This document shows positions 11,124 through 21,299 of a DNA stretch of 64,000 nt, one piece after another. The notes beneath the pieces are model-generated. The model was not told the origin of the DNA, searched no databases, and saw nothing but the letters and a program-made list of their open reading frames with translations. The DNA lies in contig JAEUBA010000037.1 in the NCBI GenBank assembly GCA_018257865.1, positions 62,001-126,000 of the forward strand, written 5' to 3'. The DNA is from Stereocaulon alpinum (lineage: Eukaryota; Ascomycota; Lecanoromycetes; Lecanorales; Stereocaulaceae). The position numbers and the translations under genes were made by a program. The first letter of the stretch is position 1, and each line of letters opens with the position of its first letter.

Positions 11124-12425
11124 ATGCAGGCCGGCATGAAGAAAGCTCGCCAGATGATGGAGGAGACAGGCATTGAGCGCGAGACGCGCTCAGAGGGAGG
11201 CTTTGCTAATACAGAAGCCAGACTCCCCAAGCACATAGGTTCTCGTTGGAATATTCCTCTCATGGACAACATGTTCTCCTTCCTAGGAGGGCACAACCCG
11301 ATGGCAAAAGATATGAACCCAAGGGAAGAAGAGGTCTGGCTCCTTGACAACACCGCGTACCGGCCAGTTCATGTTTACCCGCATGATGCTCAGCCATACC
11401 AGGCACAGTTCGTTGCTGCATTCTTCAGAAAGAACACTGGAAAGGATGTGAGCAAGGCCGTAGCCAACATTGCAGACGAGATCGGACTCGGTAAGGATGA
11501 CGGCGCGAGCAGACCAGATGCTGAGAAGATCATCGCGGAGCGCCTGCAACCCTTTGTTCAGACCATTGCCCCAGCTCGCTCAGTGAGGGTGAAGTTTCCA
11601 GATGCTAGTATCCATAAACTCGGTCCGGGAGGACGGAGCGCTGTGAGCGACCAAACCTTTGTGTTCACGAAAGATCGTCAAGATGGGGAAAGCGCCACAA
11701 TCCCTGCGGTGCCTGCAGAAGCCACTCCGCACGGGCCGATGCTTACACACTTTGCCGCACCAGAAGGCTGGCTCGTCGTATCAGGTATGCGCCTCTGTTT
11801 CCAATCATTTCTTGCTACCTGCTGAACTTTTACAGATATCGATGACACTATCAAGATAACCATGACCTCCTCCCCAATCGGCATTCTCCGTAGCACATTC
11901 GTTAGCGAGCCTACACCCATAGCGGGGATGCCAGAATTCTACGCCCAAGTCGCCCAGTCCCTCAAACCAACCTGGTTCTACCTGTCTGCGTCTCCATACA
12001 ACCTCTATCCCTTCCTTCGGAAATTTCTCCACACGTACTATACCCCTGGCACTATAATCCTTCGCGACGCTTCATGGATGGATTTAGGCGGCTTCCTCGC
12101 TTCCCTGACCCAAGGAACAGAAGCTTACAAGCGAAGCCGTATTGAAAAGATTCATACCTGGTTGCCGAAGCGCAAAGTATTGTGTATAGGGGATAGCACA
12201 CAAAGCGACCCCGAAGCCTACGGCGATATCTGTAGGCTCTATCCTGGCTGGGTCAAGGCGGTTTTCATCAGAAAGGTTACGGATGTAGCTGAGATGAATG
12301 CAACCGACAAGAACACTGACAAACGTTTCGAGAAGGCCTTTAGAGATGTGCCGAGGGATACTTGGAGGACCTTCGAGGATCCAAGCGAGTTGCATGAGGC
12401 TGTTGTGTCATTGAAGGAAACGTAA
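11124..12425 (+). CDS. App1-type phosphatidate phosphatase domain protein (DUF2183)
   Basis: A 416-aa protein with the App1/DUF2183 catalytic domain, a HAD-like fold that in yeast App1 dephosphorylates phosphatidate to diacylglycerol. Exons are 11124-11784 and 11836-12425; the 51-bp intron splits the codon for Asp221. The DxDxT motif reads D221-I-D223-D-T225, exactly at the splice joint (VVS then DIDDTIK). Downstream family strings are PTWFYLSASPYNLYPFLRKF, ILRDASWMDLGGF, KVLCIGDSTQSDPEAYGDI and WVKAVFIRKVTDV. The N-terminal ~100 residues include LLDNTAYRPVHVYPHDAQPY, fitting the region that precedes the catalytic part in this family. No signal peptide or membrane helix is seen. The start is the first ATG of the frame; an upstream exon is not excluded. 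Active-site residues are intact. Confidence 0.88.
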
Positions 12426-12910
12426 CAACGTGAAATAAACACGAACGTGGATAATATGGCGTTCAGAGGATGTCTCTGTACATGACGATGCACGACTTCA
12501 CGACGCATGGTGAGCATAGAGATACCCTAGATACCAGTACTAGATTTTGAAACAAGCAAATATCAACACGATCCCCACAGTTAGAGGCTTGCTTCCAGTC
12601 CAATCAGTTCATCCTCCGCCACTTCGCTCTCACACTACGTATCTCGGCAACTTCCTCGCATGATCAGCCTTAACTATTCAAAATTAGATTTATGAACAGT
12701 AATCTAGGAGCGCAACCGTAAGGCAATCTATTGGTCCTCCAAGGCCTAGCATGCCAAGCCCATTCGCGCTCCAAGCGATGTCGCGGCTATACCTACCGTG
12801 TTTCGATTGAGGATGCCTGCAGAGTGCTCAGCTCAAACCTCGCGCAAGCAGTACTCTCTAACTTGGTTACTATTGTCAATGTGACGGACGAATACCGAGG
12901 TTACTGTCCA
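12426..12910. other. Intergenic region upstream of GMH1
   Basis: 485 bp between two plus-strand genes. The GMH1 frame is open upstream to 12731 but without an ATG. I see no other feature. Confidence 0.6.
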
Positions 12911-14145
12911 ATGAACCCACACATTTCAATACCTCGACAGCATGGAGGTAGTTCTACAGCGAACTTTGGCGGCACGACGCCTGCGGCGAGATCAGAAGGA
13001 TTGCGGATGCCTCGATTCTTCAAGAGGTAGGTCTCAGGCGTGCGAGGATGTGGACAGAACCATTAGTTGCTCGTGAGATACTTGAGTGGAGAGCATGATA
13101 TGGTAGAGAAGAGACAAAGGGCTGACCCCAGCTTTACAACCAGATTATTCAAATTTCCCCAGATGGACTTCGAGATGGCAATATGGGAGATGACCAGCCT
13201 TCTAATCGCGCCCAAGAAAGTGTTCAGATCGATATACTACCATGTACGGCCCCTCATCTCCCCATTCCTGTCATTGCCCATACTAACACCCCTCCAGAAA
13301 CGTACATTCCCTCCTTCCTAGCCTCACTCCACCCCTCCTATCCCCTCTGCCTAACCGAGCCTCATAGAAACAAAAAATACCTGGCACCGCCCCGACCCAT
13401 CCTTCACCTACCTCCTCTCTTTCTTCATGCTCCTCACCGGCATCGCCTGGGGCATAGCATACACGAACTCCGTCGGCGCCGCCGTACGCCTCACCCTCCT
13501 CTTCGTCTTCGTCCATTTCCTCGCTGTATCTCTACTTGTTGCTACGGCTGCGTTTTTCCTTGTAGGGAGACTGTTGGGACCGGGTATTGCCGGATTGCCG
13601 GGGAGGAGGAGGCAGCAGGGGTTGTTTACGAGGGAGGGTGAGGGGGAGATGTTGGAGTTTGGGTATTGTTTCGATGTAAGTGGGACATTGTGTTGGGGGT
13701 GAATGGAGGGATGCTGACAATGGGGCGGGGTAGGTTGCTATACGAGCATTCTTCCCGGTTTGGGTGTGGTTATACGTTATGCAGTTCGTGCTGTGGCCGC
13801 TGATAGCAAGGGATAATCTGTGAGTGTTCATCTACCCGAGCCGAGAAGGCACAACTCATAGAGGTCACGCAGGGTCTCGACATTCTTCGGCAATACATTG
13901 TATTTGGTAGCTCTAGGCTATTATACCATCATTTGCTTTCTAGGCTACAACGGTATACCCACACCCTTTCATCTGACCCAGATCATAGAGCATAGCTAAT
14001 GTCTTCACCAGCTCTTCCCTTCCTCCACCACACCGAGCTCCTCCTCTCGCCGACCTTTGTGTACGCAATACTCTGGTTCATAAGTCTCTTCGGCTTCAAC
14101 ATACCAAAGCACGTCGGGCCTCTGCTGGTAATAGGCGCGCGGTGA
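12911..14145 (+). CDS. GMH1: GMH1/UNC-50 family Golgi membrane protein with a 4-nt microexon
   Basis: Homologue of yeast Gmh1 and animal UNC-50, a polytopic Golgi/ER protein linked to Arf-GEF function. Seven exons: 12911-13026, 13132-13243, 13298-13301, 13368-13675, 13734-13819, 13873-13952 and 14012-14145, giving 279 aa (animal UNC-50 is about 260). Family blocks are RLFKFPQMDFEMAIWEM, PKKVFRSIYYH, KQTKNTWHRPDPSFTYLLSF, EFGYCFDVAIRAFFPVWVWL, FFGNTLYLVALGYYTIICFL and ALPFLHHTELLLSP, with several hydrophobic membrane segments after residue 90. The KQTKNTW block appears only if four bases AAAC (13298-13301) are kept between two introns of 54 and 66 bp. Both introns have GTAC donors, CTAAC-like branch sites and AG acceptors. 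Skipping or extending that piece shifts the frame. The start is an ATG ahead of a short soluble N-terminus; a later ATG (MPRFF) is also possible. Confidence 0.92.
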
Positions 14146-14329
14146 GGGAACAGAGACGTAGCATGTAAGCTTGTATACTAGACCAAAATTGGCATTTAGC
14201 GCGGTGTTCTGGGTAGCACGAGCATCATCGAAGCGAGGTTGGATCATAGCATGCTTGACTTGAGCCGCTATCGTCATTCGTATGTGATCACAGACGGGCG
14301 TTATGCCGTAAATCAGATTGTCTCTCACA

Positions 14330-15370
14330 TCACGGCTTCTTCTCCTCCTTCGGCGGCAACATCAGCACATACTCCCTTGTGCTATCCCCGAAAGCCACCA
14401 CATCCCCACTCCTCAGCTCGAAAAATTGCCTGTCAGGAACCTTCTCCCCATTAACCTTCGTCCCATTCGCGCTCTCCAAATCAATCACATAAGGCTTCAC
14501 CGCGCATTTCTTCTCCCCCCACTCGTTTTTCTTCTCTACGTATCGGAATTGTATCACAGCATGCTGTTTGCTGCAACTCGGATGCTCAGTAGCGAAATCA
14601 ACGACCGCTCTTTCTCTTCCGAACAACCAGCATGAGCGCTCATGTAGGGGCAGTGTTTCGAGAACATCAGAGCCTTTGAAGATGTAGAGGCGCCATGGGG
14701 AGGAGGGAGGTGGAAGTCGCGCCTCGGGTGGTTCGTTGTATTTCAGGACGATGGTCGTGTTGGCTACAGTATTCGTTTCTGCAGCTAGTTTACCTGTGGG
14801 GGCGTAGTTTGGTTTCTGCTTTTCGGCTTCTGGAGGCGGTAATATGACTGCGTCGGATGTGGAGTCTTTAGTGAAGGCGTCTTTCTGAGAGGGGAGGGGC
14901 GCGTGGGAGCGTTTCGAAAGTGGTGGGGCTCTTGTGGGTGAGGCTGAGCGGCGGATTGAAGGAGAGGGTTTTCGATTGTCGCGACGGTGGGTCGGACGAT
15001 GGATGTATTCTCGAGAATCAGAGCGTCTCCGCTTCGGCGGTGGCGATTGTGAGAAGCTGCGGTCTTGTTTTGAATGTCTGCGATCTTCTTGATGGTTTCG
15101 AGGACGGCGATCTGGCGATTCACTATCTGACGAATATTTTCGTCTTATTTTAGATCGATACTCTCGTGGACTTCGTGAACGATGTCTTTTAGTGTAGTCT
15201 GATCGCGATTTTAGGTCTTCCCTCCCATCATTTTTATGCGATGACCGAGCATAATCAGGACTTCGCCGTTTCGAAGCCGAATCATGCCTTGCTTGATCAT
15301 CTTCTGCATCAGATGAGTGTCTCCGTCTGTGCCCTTGCTTGCTATTATGGTTTGAAGAAGAGATTGGCAT
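14330..15370 (-). CDS. PML1: FHA-domain pre-mRNA retention and splicing protein (Pml1/SNIP1)
   Basis: A 346-aa, single-exon protein of the SNIP1/Pml1 family, a subunit of the nuclear RES complex that binds the activated spliceosome and retains unspliced pre-mRNA. The first ~170 residues are a low-complexity Arg/Ser-rich tail (RRRHSSDAEDD, KRHRSRSPREYRSK). A linker with NYAPTGKLAAE and NTTIVLKYNEPPEARLPP follows, typical of the family just before the FHA domain (~residues 235-345). FHA hallmarks are SCWLFGRERAVVDFATEHPS, SKQHAVIQFR and DLESANGTKVNGEKV, so the phosphothreonine-binding Arg, Ser and His positions look intact. The ATG at 15370 opens directly into the RS tail. It is convergent with GMH1, with the stop codons 184 bp apart. 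Confidence 0.94.
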   Translation of the reverse strand: MPISSSNHNSKQGHRRRHSSDAEDDQARHDSASKRRSPDYARSSHKNDGREDLKSRSDYTKRHRSRSPREYRSKIRRKYSSDSESPDRRPRNHQEDRRHSKQDRSFSQSPPPKRRRSDSREYIHRPTHRRDNRKPSPSIRRSASPTRAPPLSKRSHAPLPSQKDAFTKDSTSDAVILPPPEAEKQKPNYAPTGKLAAETNTVANTTIVLKYNEPPEARLPPPSSPWRLYIFKGSDVLETLPLHERSCWLFGRERAVVDFATEHPSCSKQHAVIQFRYVEKKNEWGEKKCAVKPYVIDLESANGTKVNGEKVPDRQFFELRSGDVVAFGDSTREYVLMLPPKEEKKP

Positions 15371-15943
15371 TTCGATCTGTAGTTCGAATCGAGAGAAGAG
15401 CTGTGGGGAAAGATGGTATTGACATTGCGCCTATCGCGGCTAGCGATTTTCACCGGTCGCCAGGATTTCTGGAGGTGTCAAGGAACATATTTTGCCGTGC
15501 ACACTCCAGATGAAAGGCATCCTCTTGAACGGTCCCATATCCGACTAAGCCTTAGTGCCATGCTCAAGCCGAGTCGTCCGGATCAATATCAGAATGCGCC
15601 GACAGGTCGGGGCTAGGGTTCTTCGAATTGACTCACCTTTGGGCGCGAGGAACTTTATTCCTTGGGATCCGATAGTTCATATTGGGAATTGTCACCCTCA
15701 TGGGTTCATCTTGCAGGGTTTCGATCGCTACTCCTTCCACGATTGATTCTCTGTCTTATGTCATCTAACGTTCTCTCCAATTTGGCATTGCGAGTGACTT
15801 GAACCATACGGCTTCTCGGGAAGTCTAACCCTGGTCTGTCTGCGCAGTCCGAAGTTAGTTTACCAGTCTCAACAAACGCGCTAACACGACGCGTCTCCCT
15901 CCGTCATTATTCAGAAGCTTTCCCACCATCCTATACCCATCAA
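15371..15943. other. Divergent intergenic region
   Basis: 573 bp between the starts of PML1 (-) and the F-box gene (+). Several short plus-strand frames run through it but none has a family signature. It presumably holds both promoters. Confidence 0.6.
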
Positions 15944-17182
15944 ATGGAGAAGCTACCTCAGGAAATCCTCCACAAGATCGTCGAATATCAAAGCAGGGAA
16001 TGCCTCCACAAGATCCGAATCGTCAACAAATCCCTATCCTCAGCAGCGGCCCCGTTCCTCTTTCATACAATACCGCTCTGGATCAGTCTCGAAAGTTTAG
16101 ACGCACTCTCTCATATCTCAGAGCACCCGCTCTTGGCTGGATACGTCAGGAAGATTGTCTTCTCGCCTTTGAGATTTATTGACTGTAGGGATGAATCAGC
16201 ATTACGGGCCTCGGTGCGCGATGCGCTGGAATATAGCCCCTTATCACAGAATGCGCACGCTATAAGTCTCGGAAAATACATAGCCTCGTACAGGAAATAT
16301 GTTTGGCTACAGAGATACCTGGCTTCAGAATCTTTAGCTGTCAAGATGCTGAGTCGTGCTTTCGCAAAGCTTCCACGATTTGAGATCCTCGATGTTGATT
16401 CCTGGAGCTCGATTGCATCGAAGCGGCTATTCGAGGACTTTGGAGACCACAAGGGTATCGCTATTTGTACCAGCAACTGCGAGGACACAATGTCAATACT
16501 CTTTCGTGCGCTTTCATCCTCCAGCACTAGAATCACATCCTTCAAGCTCGGGCATTCGGAAGACTTCTCTGATAAGGACTTGCACCGCAACCACCGGCCG
16601 TTGAATGACAGTAACAATTCAATTTCGGGAGCTCTCATACGGACATTTCGCGAGCCCGACAAGCTAGGGTGTCGAGAAGTGCTTTCCGATCTACGACATC
16701 TCGAAATTACTGATTTCGATTCTCCGATAAAAGTTAGCCTTGCCACTCGGGATAAGGTTTCGCGAGCTATCCGAGAGATGATCAGATCCAGTTTCAAAAT
16801 GGAGAGCATTCTCATAGGAGGCCTTGAGTTTGATGACTTCACTGACACCCCAAAGCCCTTCTTCAACGACTTTGTTACGCCGTACGACATCTCCCGTCTG
16901 AAAACGTTGAAGCTGGGCCTATGCCAAAGCAAATTCGCCGATGTTGTCTCGTTCTTCCGATCCCGTGCAGAGGATATCAGGCACGTCGAACTGTATGAAG
17001 TTACAATCACAGACGCTGATTGGTCAACTGTTCTTGCGCGCCTACGGGACACAAAATTTCCAAAGCTGGAGGATTTCAGCCTCACCTATTGTATTGATTG
17101 CATCGACGATTTATGTGTTCGAGACTATATCGTGAGAAGAACGGACGTGGACCCTATCCAAGAGGAGCTGGAAAATTTATAA
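15944..17182 (+). CDS. F-box protein
   Basis: A 412-aa intronless protein with an F-box at the extreme N-terminus (LPQEILHKIVEYQSRECLHK, then IRIVNKSLSSAAAPFLFHTI). F-box proteins dock on Skp1 and bring substrates to the SCF ubiquitin ligase. The remainder has scattered leucine-rich, repeat-like segments (for example LRHLEITDFDSPIKVS, SRLKTLKLGLCQSKF and FPKLEDFSLTYC), as is usual for the large fungal F-box families with no assigned substrate. The start ATG is 2 codons before the F-box core. A long antisense frame (16111-17085) is a shadow. Unlike the F-box gene at the left of the window, this copy is uninterrupted. Confidence 0.85.
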   Translation: MEKLPQEILHKIVEYQSRECLHKIRIVNKSLSSAAAPFLFHTIPLWISLESLDALSHISEHPLLAGYVRKIVFSPLRFIDCRDESALRASVRDALEYSPLSQNAHAISLGKYIASYRKYVWLQRYLASESLAVKMLSRAFAKLPRFEILDVDSWSSIASKRLFEDFGDHKGIAICTSNCEDTMSILFRALSSSSTRITSFKLGHSEDFSDKDLHRNHRPLNDSNNSISGALIRTFREPDKLGCREVLSDLRHLEITDFDSPIKVSLATRDKVSRAIREMIRSSFKMESILIGGLEFDDFTDTPKPFFNDFVTPYDISRLKTLKLGLCQSKFADVVSFFRSRAEDIRHVELYEVTITDADWSTVLARLRDTKFPKLEDFSLTYCIDCIDDLCVRDYIVRRTDVDPIQEELENL

Positions 17183-17934
17183 GCGGCGAGGATCAAGAAT
17201 GGCAGCCATTGTTGATGTTCAGGGCCCAGTTCCGGCTCAACGAACGATGTACATCAAACAGTTCAATAGATTGAGAAGGTTTGGGGCAATACTATGTAAC
17301 CTTGCTGTTGTATTGCTGTATCGAGTGCTGCCTGACTGGACTAATTCCTCGCTTAAGTCATGCCACGACGACTCTGACACATATATGGGTATGACAGAAT
17401 CTCTGAACTAGAATATTCATGCAGCGCTGCTTTGGTCCCGCACCAATTATCTTTCCAGCTGTATACACACTGAATGCTTTCTTGGATATGCTTGCTCCTG
17501 CTTCCCCCCTGCTCCCCATGGTCCTCCTAAACTCTCCTATGCTCCATCGTGCTTCCTCTCAAATCATTTCCTGCTGTCTAGCTGCCTTTTGGCATCCGAG
17601 TGAGCTGTAGAGATCCATCAAGGAAGATCATAATGTATCTCACATGTTGCAAGTCCTCTGGGATTGCAGGCGCCCAGTCTTACGCTAACCGCTTGAGACC
17701 CAGCGCCGGAGATGGTGTGACACGATAGGGCTGTTCACTCCTGCGGTCAAGCCCTGCTAATTCCAAACCTAGCTCTATTGGAGCCTTCCAGGCAGCTTCG
17801 AAGACGAAGCTCCTATTGCGGACATGTTCTTCACTTTGATGGTCTTATAGCTTAGCGGTGTCCTGAAGACTCCTTTCCGACACTGTCGCAAACTGTCGCG
17901 AGGCACATGGATACATAGTCATTTCCACACAAAC
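17183..17934. other. Intergenic region
   Basis: 752 bp between two plus-strand genes, with a pyrimidine-rich patch near 17490-17590. I see no supported gene. Confidence 0.6.
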
Positions 17935-18840
17935 ATGGCAAGATCTCATTACATAGTGAGGGTGGGAAATGAAGGGATTGCAGCAAAGATTAGCCCTAGC
18001 GCCCCAAACCACTGGCACTACCTCTCGCCTCAGCATCTTTGGGGCCTTCCAAGAACCATGACCCATGTCAAAGTCCGCGCGCAGTTCGAGGCTGACATCG
18101 AGAACCCTCGAGTTACAGCGTACATATGGTTCCTCTGTAACGGTCATGGCGGACCTGGTCATTTTGTTCAAGTTGGTATGGGCATGCGTCATCTAGGACA
18201 AGGGCCTGTAGCAAACGGAAGCCTTCGAATTCCAGCGGACATGATGGCTCGTCTCCAGGAGGGGTTTGACCATTGGTTTGAATGGCGGCCCTTTACCATC
18301 GACCCAGAATTCCAAGATCGGGTTCGCCAGCTACCAATTCCTCACCCTCCTTTCATTCCGACCCTACGCCGCGTTACAGTAGAGCATCAATCCTTTCCGC
18401 TCTTCGAAGCCTTACTTGACACCGAGGAACAACAAGCAGCAGCAGTAACAACAGCGTTACACGCAGCTGTACCTACCTCTCCAGCTACGGAGATTGATTT
18501 GGAGAATATCCGCCGTGAGCAGGCTGAACCCCACTCCCAAGGTTACGTTTACCTGATCCACATGGAAAACACAATGTTTTATAAGATAGGAATGAGCCTT
18601 GATCCCGAGATACGCTTGCGGACTCTTCAAACAGGGAATCCGCATCTTCTACACCTCATCAATACGCGGGGTGTTCAGGACATGCGAAATGCGGAAACCA
18701 GACTCCATCGGCAGTTCGAAACCCAGCGAGTTGCCAACCTTAACGTTAGAGAGTGGTTTGATTTTAGTGATGGTACTGCCGAAGTAAAAATTGCGTTCGC
18801 TACCTTTGATGACGAAAGTACGGAAACCAATTTTGCATAA
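17935..18840 (+). CDS. T5orf172/MUG113-type GIY-YIG nuclease-like protein
   Basis: A 301-aa intronless protein. The C-terminal ~85 residues match the T5orf172 (MUG113) branch of the GIY-YIG superfamily: GYVYLI at 203-208 (GIY position), FYKIGMS at 215-221 (YIG position), Arg 227/229 in EIRLRTLQTGNP, and Glu254 in AETRLHRQF followed by EWFDF. All core positions expected for a GIY-YIG active site are therefore present. The first ~150 residues form a separate region (HYIVRVGNEGIAAKI, TMTHVKVRAQFEADIENPRV) that I do not recognise. The domain is best known from phages and bacteria and from fungal meiotic gene 113; its function in fungi is not established. There is no signal peptide and no nearby phage gene. 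Nuclease activity is an inference. Confidence 0.8.
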   Translation: MARSHYIVRVGNEGIAAKISPSAPNHWHYLSPQHLWGLPRTMTHVKVRAQFEADIENPRVTAYIWFLCNGHGGPGHFVQVGMGMRHLGQGPVANGSLRIPADMMARLQEGFDHWFEWRPFTIDPEFQDRVRQLPIPHPPFIPTLRRVTVEHQSFPLFEALLDTEEQQAAAVTTALHAAVPTSPATEIDLENIRREQAEPHSQGYVYLIHMENTMFYKIGMSLDPEIRLRTLQTGNPHLLHLINTRGVQDMRNAETRLHRQFETQRVANLNVREWFDFSDGTAEVKIAFATFDDESTETNFA

Positions 18841-19894
18841 TGTTTATTCTGAGTTTGCTTAACGATGAATGTTTACTTGATTTTGTTGTATTTTTAAGGC
18901 ATTGCGTTGCAATTGATAGATGAACAAGTTTTTACTTTGTTTTTGGCACAGGATCCACTAATCTATGGGGCGGACAGTACCGTATTGCAAACTCGTTTCC
19001 TACCTTAGCGTCTGCTACTTCTAGAAACCCACACTTGACCATCCATTCTGATAATTTCCATCTGACATTTTTACCTTGTCGAGCGGGTCCTCGTGTATTG
19101 GTGGGATCGGCCGTCTCAACAGGTGATTACTCGAAATCTTGGGTATCTTGTCGTTGGCAGAAAAGCTAGACTCGTGATGCACAAGGCTGCTTTACAGATT
19201 GACGGGGTGAAAACGTTATACTGTTTTGACTTCTCTGCCGGGCGATCCATTCCTGCTCTTGGACGTTCTGTTGCTATCACATACCGAATGTGTGCTCGTA
19301 GTGCATTCAACTTAGGCTTCTAGTCCTTTCGCTGTGATCTCATCTTGCCTCCAGAAGAGAAAGGACGAACTGCTCTTTCATTTTGGCTTGCTGTCATAGC
19401 GTCTCTCCCTAAACCATTTACATAGTGTACTGGAACAGAAGAACGTCCAGCCATTTCCAACACATACCGCTTTTGCATTCATCAGACTCTCTCGTTCTCA
19501 ACTAGTGTACATGATTCTCAAGCTAGGGTAGTATCCAAGGTTCCGTTTTTCTCGTTCTATCAGTTAGCTTTCTAGTAAATGAAGTGTGTTCAATTGCTCG
19601 GAGATCTCCCTCCTCCTACTGGTACACGTATCTGTTTCTGTAGTCCTCTTCTGGTTGTATCTTTGGTTGTGGAGCTGGAAGGTTTCTTGGTGCCTGGAGG
19701 GATTACATGAGTTCATGACCACGGCTACAACTAGATGGGAGGACAGCAGAATCAAAGCAGCAAGGTAAGCTAACTAGATATGGCATGCTTTAGCCTACGA
19801 AGCAACTTGACTGCACACAGATTAGACGACTTGTTCTTGATGCTCCATCTATGACACAGGCCAAACATGAGTGCTATTAAATATGCCACTCGCA
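18841..19894. other. Intergenic region
   Basis: About 1.05 kb between convergent genes (T5orf172-type + and TSR3 -). Short frames near 19093-19323 and 19564-19768 lack support. I see nothing else. Confidence 0.55.
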
Positions 19895-21013
19895 CTACCA
19901 CTTCTTGGGTGCATCAATCACAGAACGTGAAAAGACAGCACTTTCGTCTCCATCTTTCTTCAGTCTCTGTTTGGCGTTAATGCCTGTTCGATCTGTAACG
20001 GGGGTTGCATTGATGATGTTGTCAAAGGCCTCGTTATCAGCTATGTCAGAGCCAGATTCGGAATCGGAATCAACCGTCACGACTTGAACCTGCCTTTCAA
20101 TCTTTTCTGGTGGTTTCTTCTCTTCTTTGGTGGGATTGGAGAAAGGCTTTGAAGCTAGCACTCGCCGTCTTAGCTCTGCCATTTCTTCTTCATCATCTTC
20201 CTCTTCCGATATGGCTAAGGGGTCAACTTCAACGCCGCCTTCACCATCATCCTCATCGCTCTTTGGCGCATCGGAATCATCTTCATCTTCTTCATCCGAG
20301 TCGATTATTGGCCGCCTATTCATATTCCCACCTTTCCATGCATCCTCCGTCCCTGTGCCATCACCGTCAACTCTACTCTCGGAATATTCACGCTCAATTT
20401 TTGCCAGCCATGTCTCTTCGGCCTTCTTTATCTCCTCTTCGTTCGCACAGGCGGCATAGCGTTTTAGTAGCTGATTATTAATTTCGAGAAACGGCTCGCC
20501 ATACGAGAAATGTGTCAGTACCTCATGTGCCCAATCCTCATGTCCACATATGAAGAAGCAAGCAGCCAGTGCTTCTGCGCAGTTCAGTCTCCATGGTCGT
20601 CCATAATTGACCGAGTTGGCCGCGACAAGATACGGCAATAGTCGTTCACACTTTCCCCCAATCTTGCTCCACGGCACTTCTTTGATCCTGACCCATGAGC
20701 ATTCCACAACAGCTGCACCATACTGCTCCAAAAGCTCGTTGTCCGCGGCCGAGACCACTTTTTTTGCATTCGGTGATATAACCACGCCAGAGAATTTCTG
20801 TCCCACTGAAAGCTCCCGCATCAGCCCAAAATGCATGAGCCGCTTGCCAGAGCATCGTTTTGGATCACAGTGTTCTAGATCCCAGCAGGCTGCTTTGAAC
20901 GGTGGCCTTCTGCTCTGTTCATGACCATCCTCATTATGAGGGGCGGGGCGGTGGCGGGGTGCATTGGAGTGTTTCTTGCCTTTGGCGGAGAAGCCGTCCT
21001 TTTTGTGACGCAT
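19895..21013 (-). CDS. TSR3: 18S rRNA aminocarboxypropyltransferase Tsr3
   Basis: A 372-aa intronless homologue of Tsr3, which transfers the 3-amino-3-carboxypropyl group from S-adenosylmethionine to a hypermodified pseudouridine of 18S rRNA late in 40S maturation. The conserved core (~residues 38-220) contains CWDLEHCDPKRCSGKRLM, YGAAVVECSWVRIKEVPWSK, ERLLPYLVAANSVNYGRPWR, LNCAEALAACFFICGHEDWA and the C-terminal FLEINNQLLKRYAAC. The last ~150 residues are acidic and low-complexity (DSDEEDEDDSDAPKSDEDD), as is common in fungal Tsr3. I chose the ATG at 21013 (MRHKKDGFSAKG); the frame is open 28 codons further upstream but from a TTG. The gene looks complete. Confidence 0.95.
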   Translation of the reverse strand: MRHKKDGFSAKGKKHSNAPRHRPAPHNEDGHEQSRRPPFKAACWDLEHCDPKRCSGKRLMHFGLMRELSVGQKFSGVVISPNAKKVVSAADNELLEQYGAAVVECSWVRIKEVPWSKIGGKCERLLPYLVAANSVNYGRPWRLNCAEALAACFFICGHEDWAHEVLTHFSYGEPFLEINNQLLKRYAACANEEEIKKAEETWLAKIEREYSESRVDGDGTGTEDAWKGGNMNRRPIIDSDEEDEDDSDAPKSDEDDGEGGVEVDPLAISEEEDDEEEMAELRRRVLASKPFSNPTKEEKKPPEKIERQVQVVTVDSDSESGSDIADNEAFDNIINATPVTDRTGINAKQRLKKDGDESAVFSRSVIDAPKKW

Positions 21014-21299
21014 AACGCGGATAAATGTAATTATTGTGGTCTGATGCAGCTTTGGAAGCTTTGTAGCGTATCGGAAGGCAATGTAATGTATCAGCAAAGA
21101 TGCATATCAACGAGCCATGAAATGCGTTCTCGGCTAATCTGCGGCAGAACACGCGCCGCTGGGAAAGACCAGGCAGTGCTTGAGAACATTACTACGTACC
21201 ACCTTGCTTATTGTTAACGCACCGCAGGAGTCGATTAAGAAGCGACACATGAGTTTAGTGAGATCTGGTACTATACCGAGCTATTGGCGTTCCTGAATT

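Noticed and set aside
13183..13641. 152-codon plus frame, Pro/His-rich
   Set aside because: Out-of-frame reading through GMH1 introns and exons; the spliced GMH1 model explains the region.
16111..17085. 324-codon open frame antisense to the F-box gene
   Set aside because: Composition is a mirror of the sense F-box frame (Ser/Arg-rich, no domain); the sense strand has an F-box and leucine-rich pattern.
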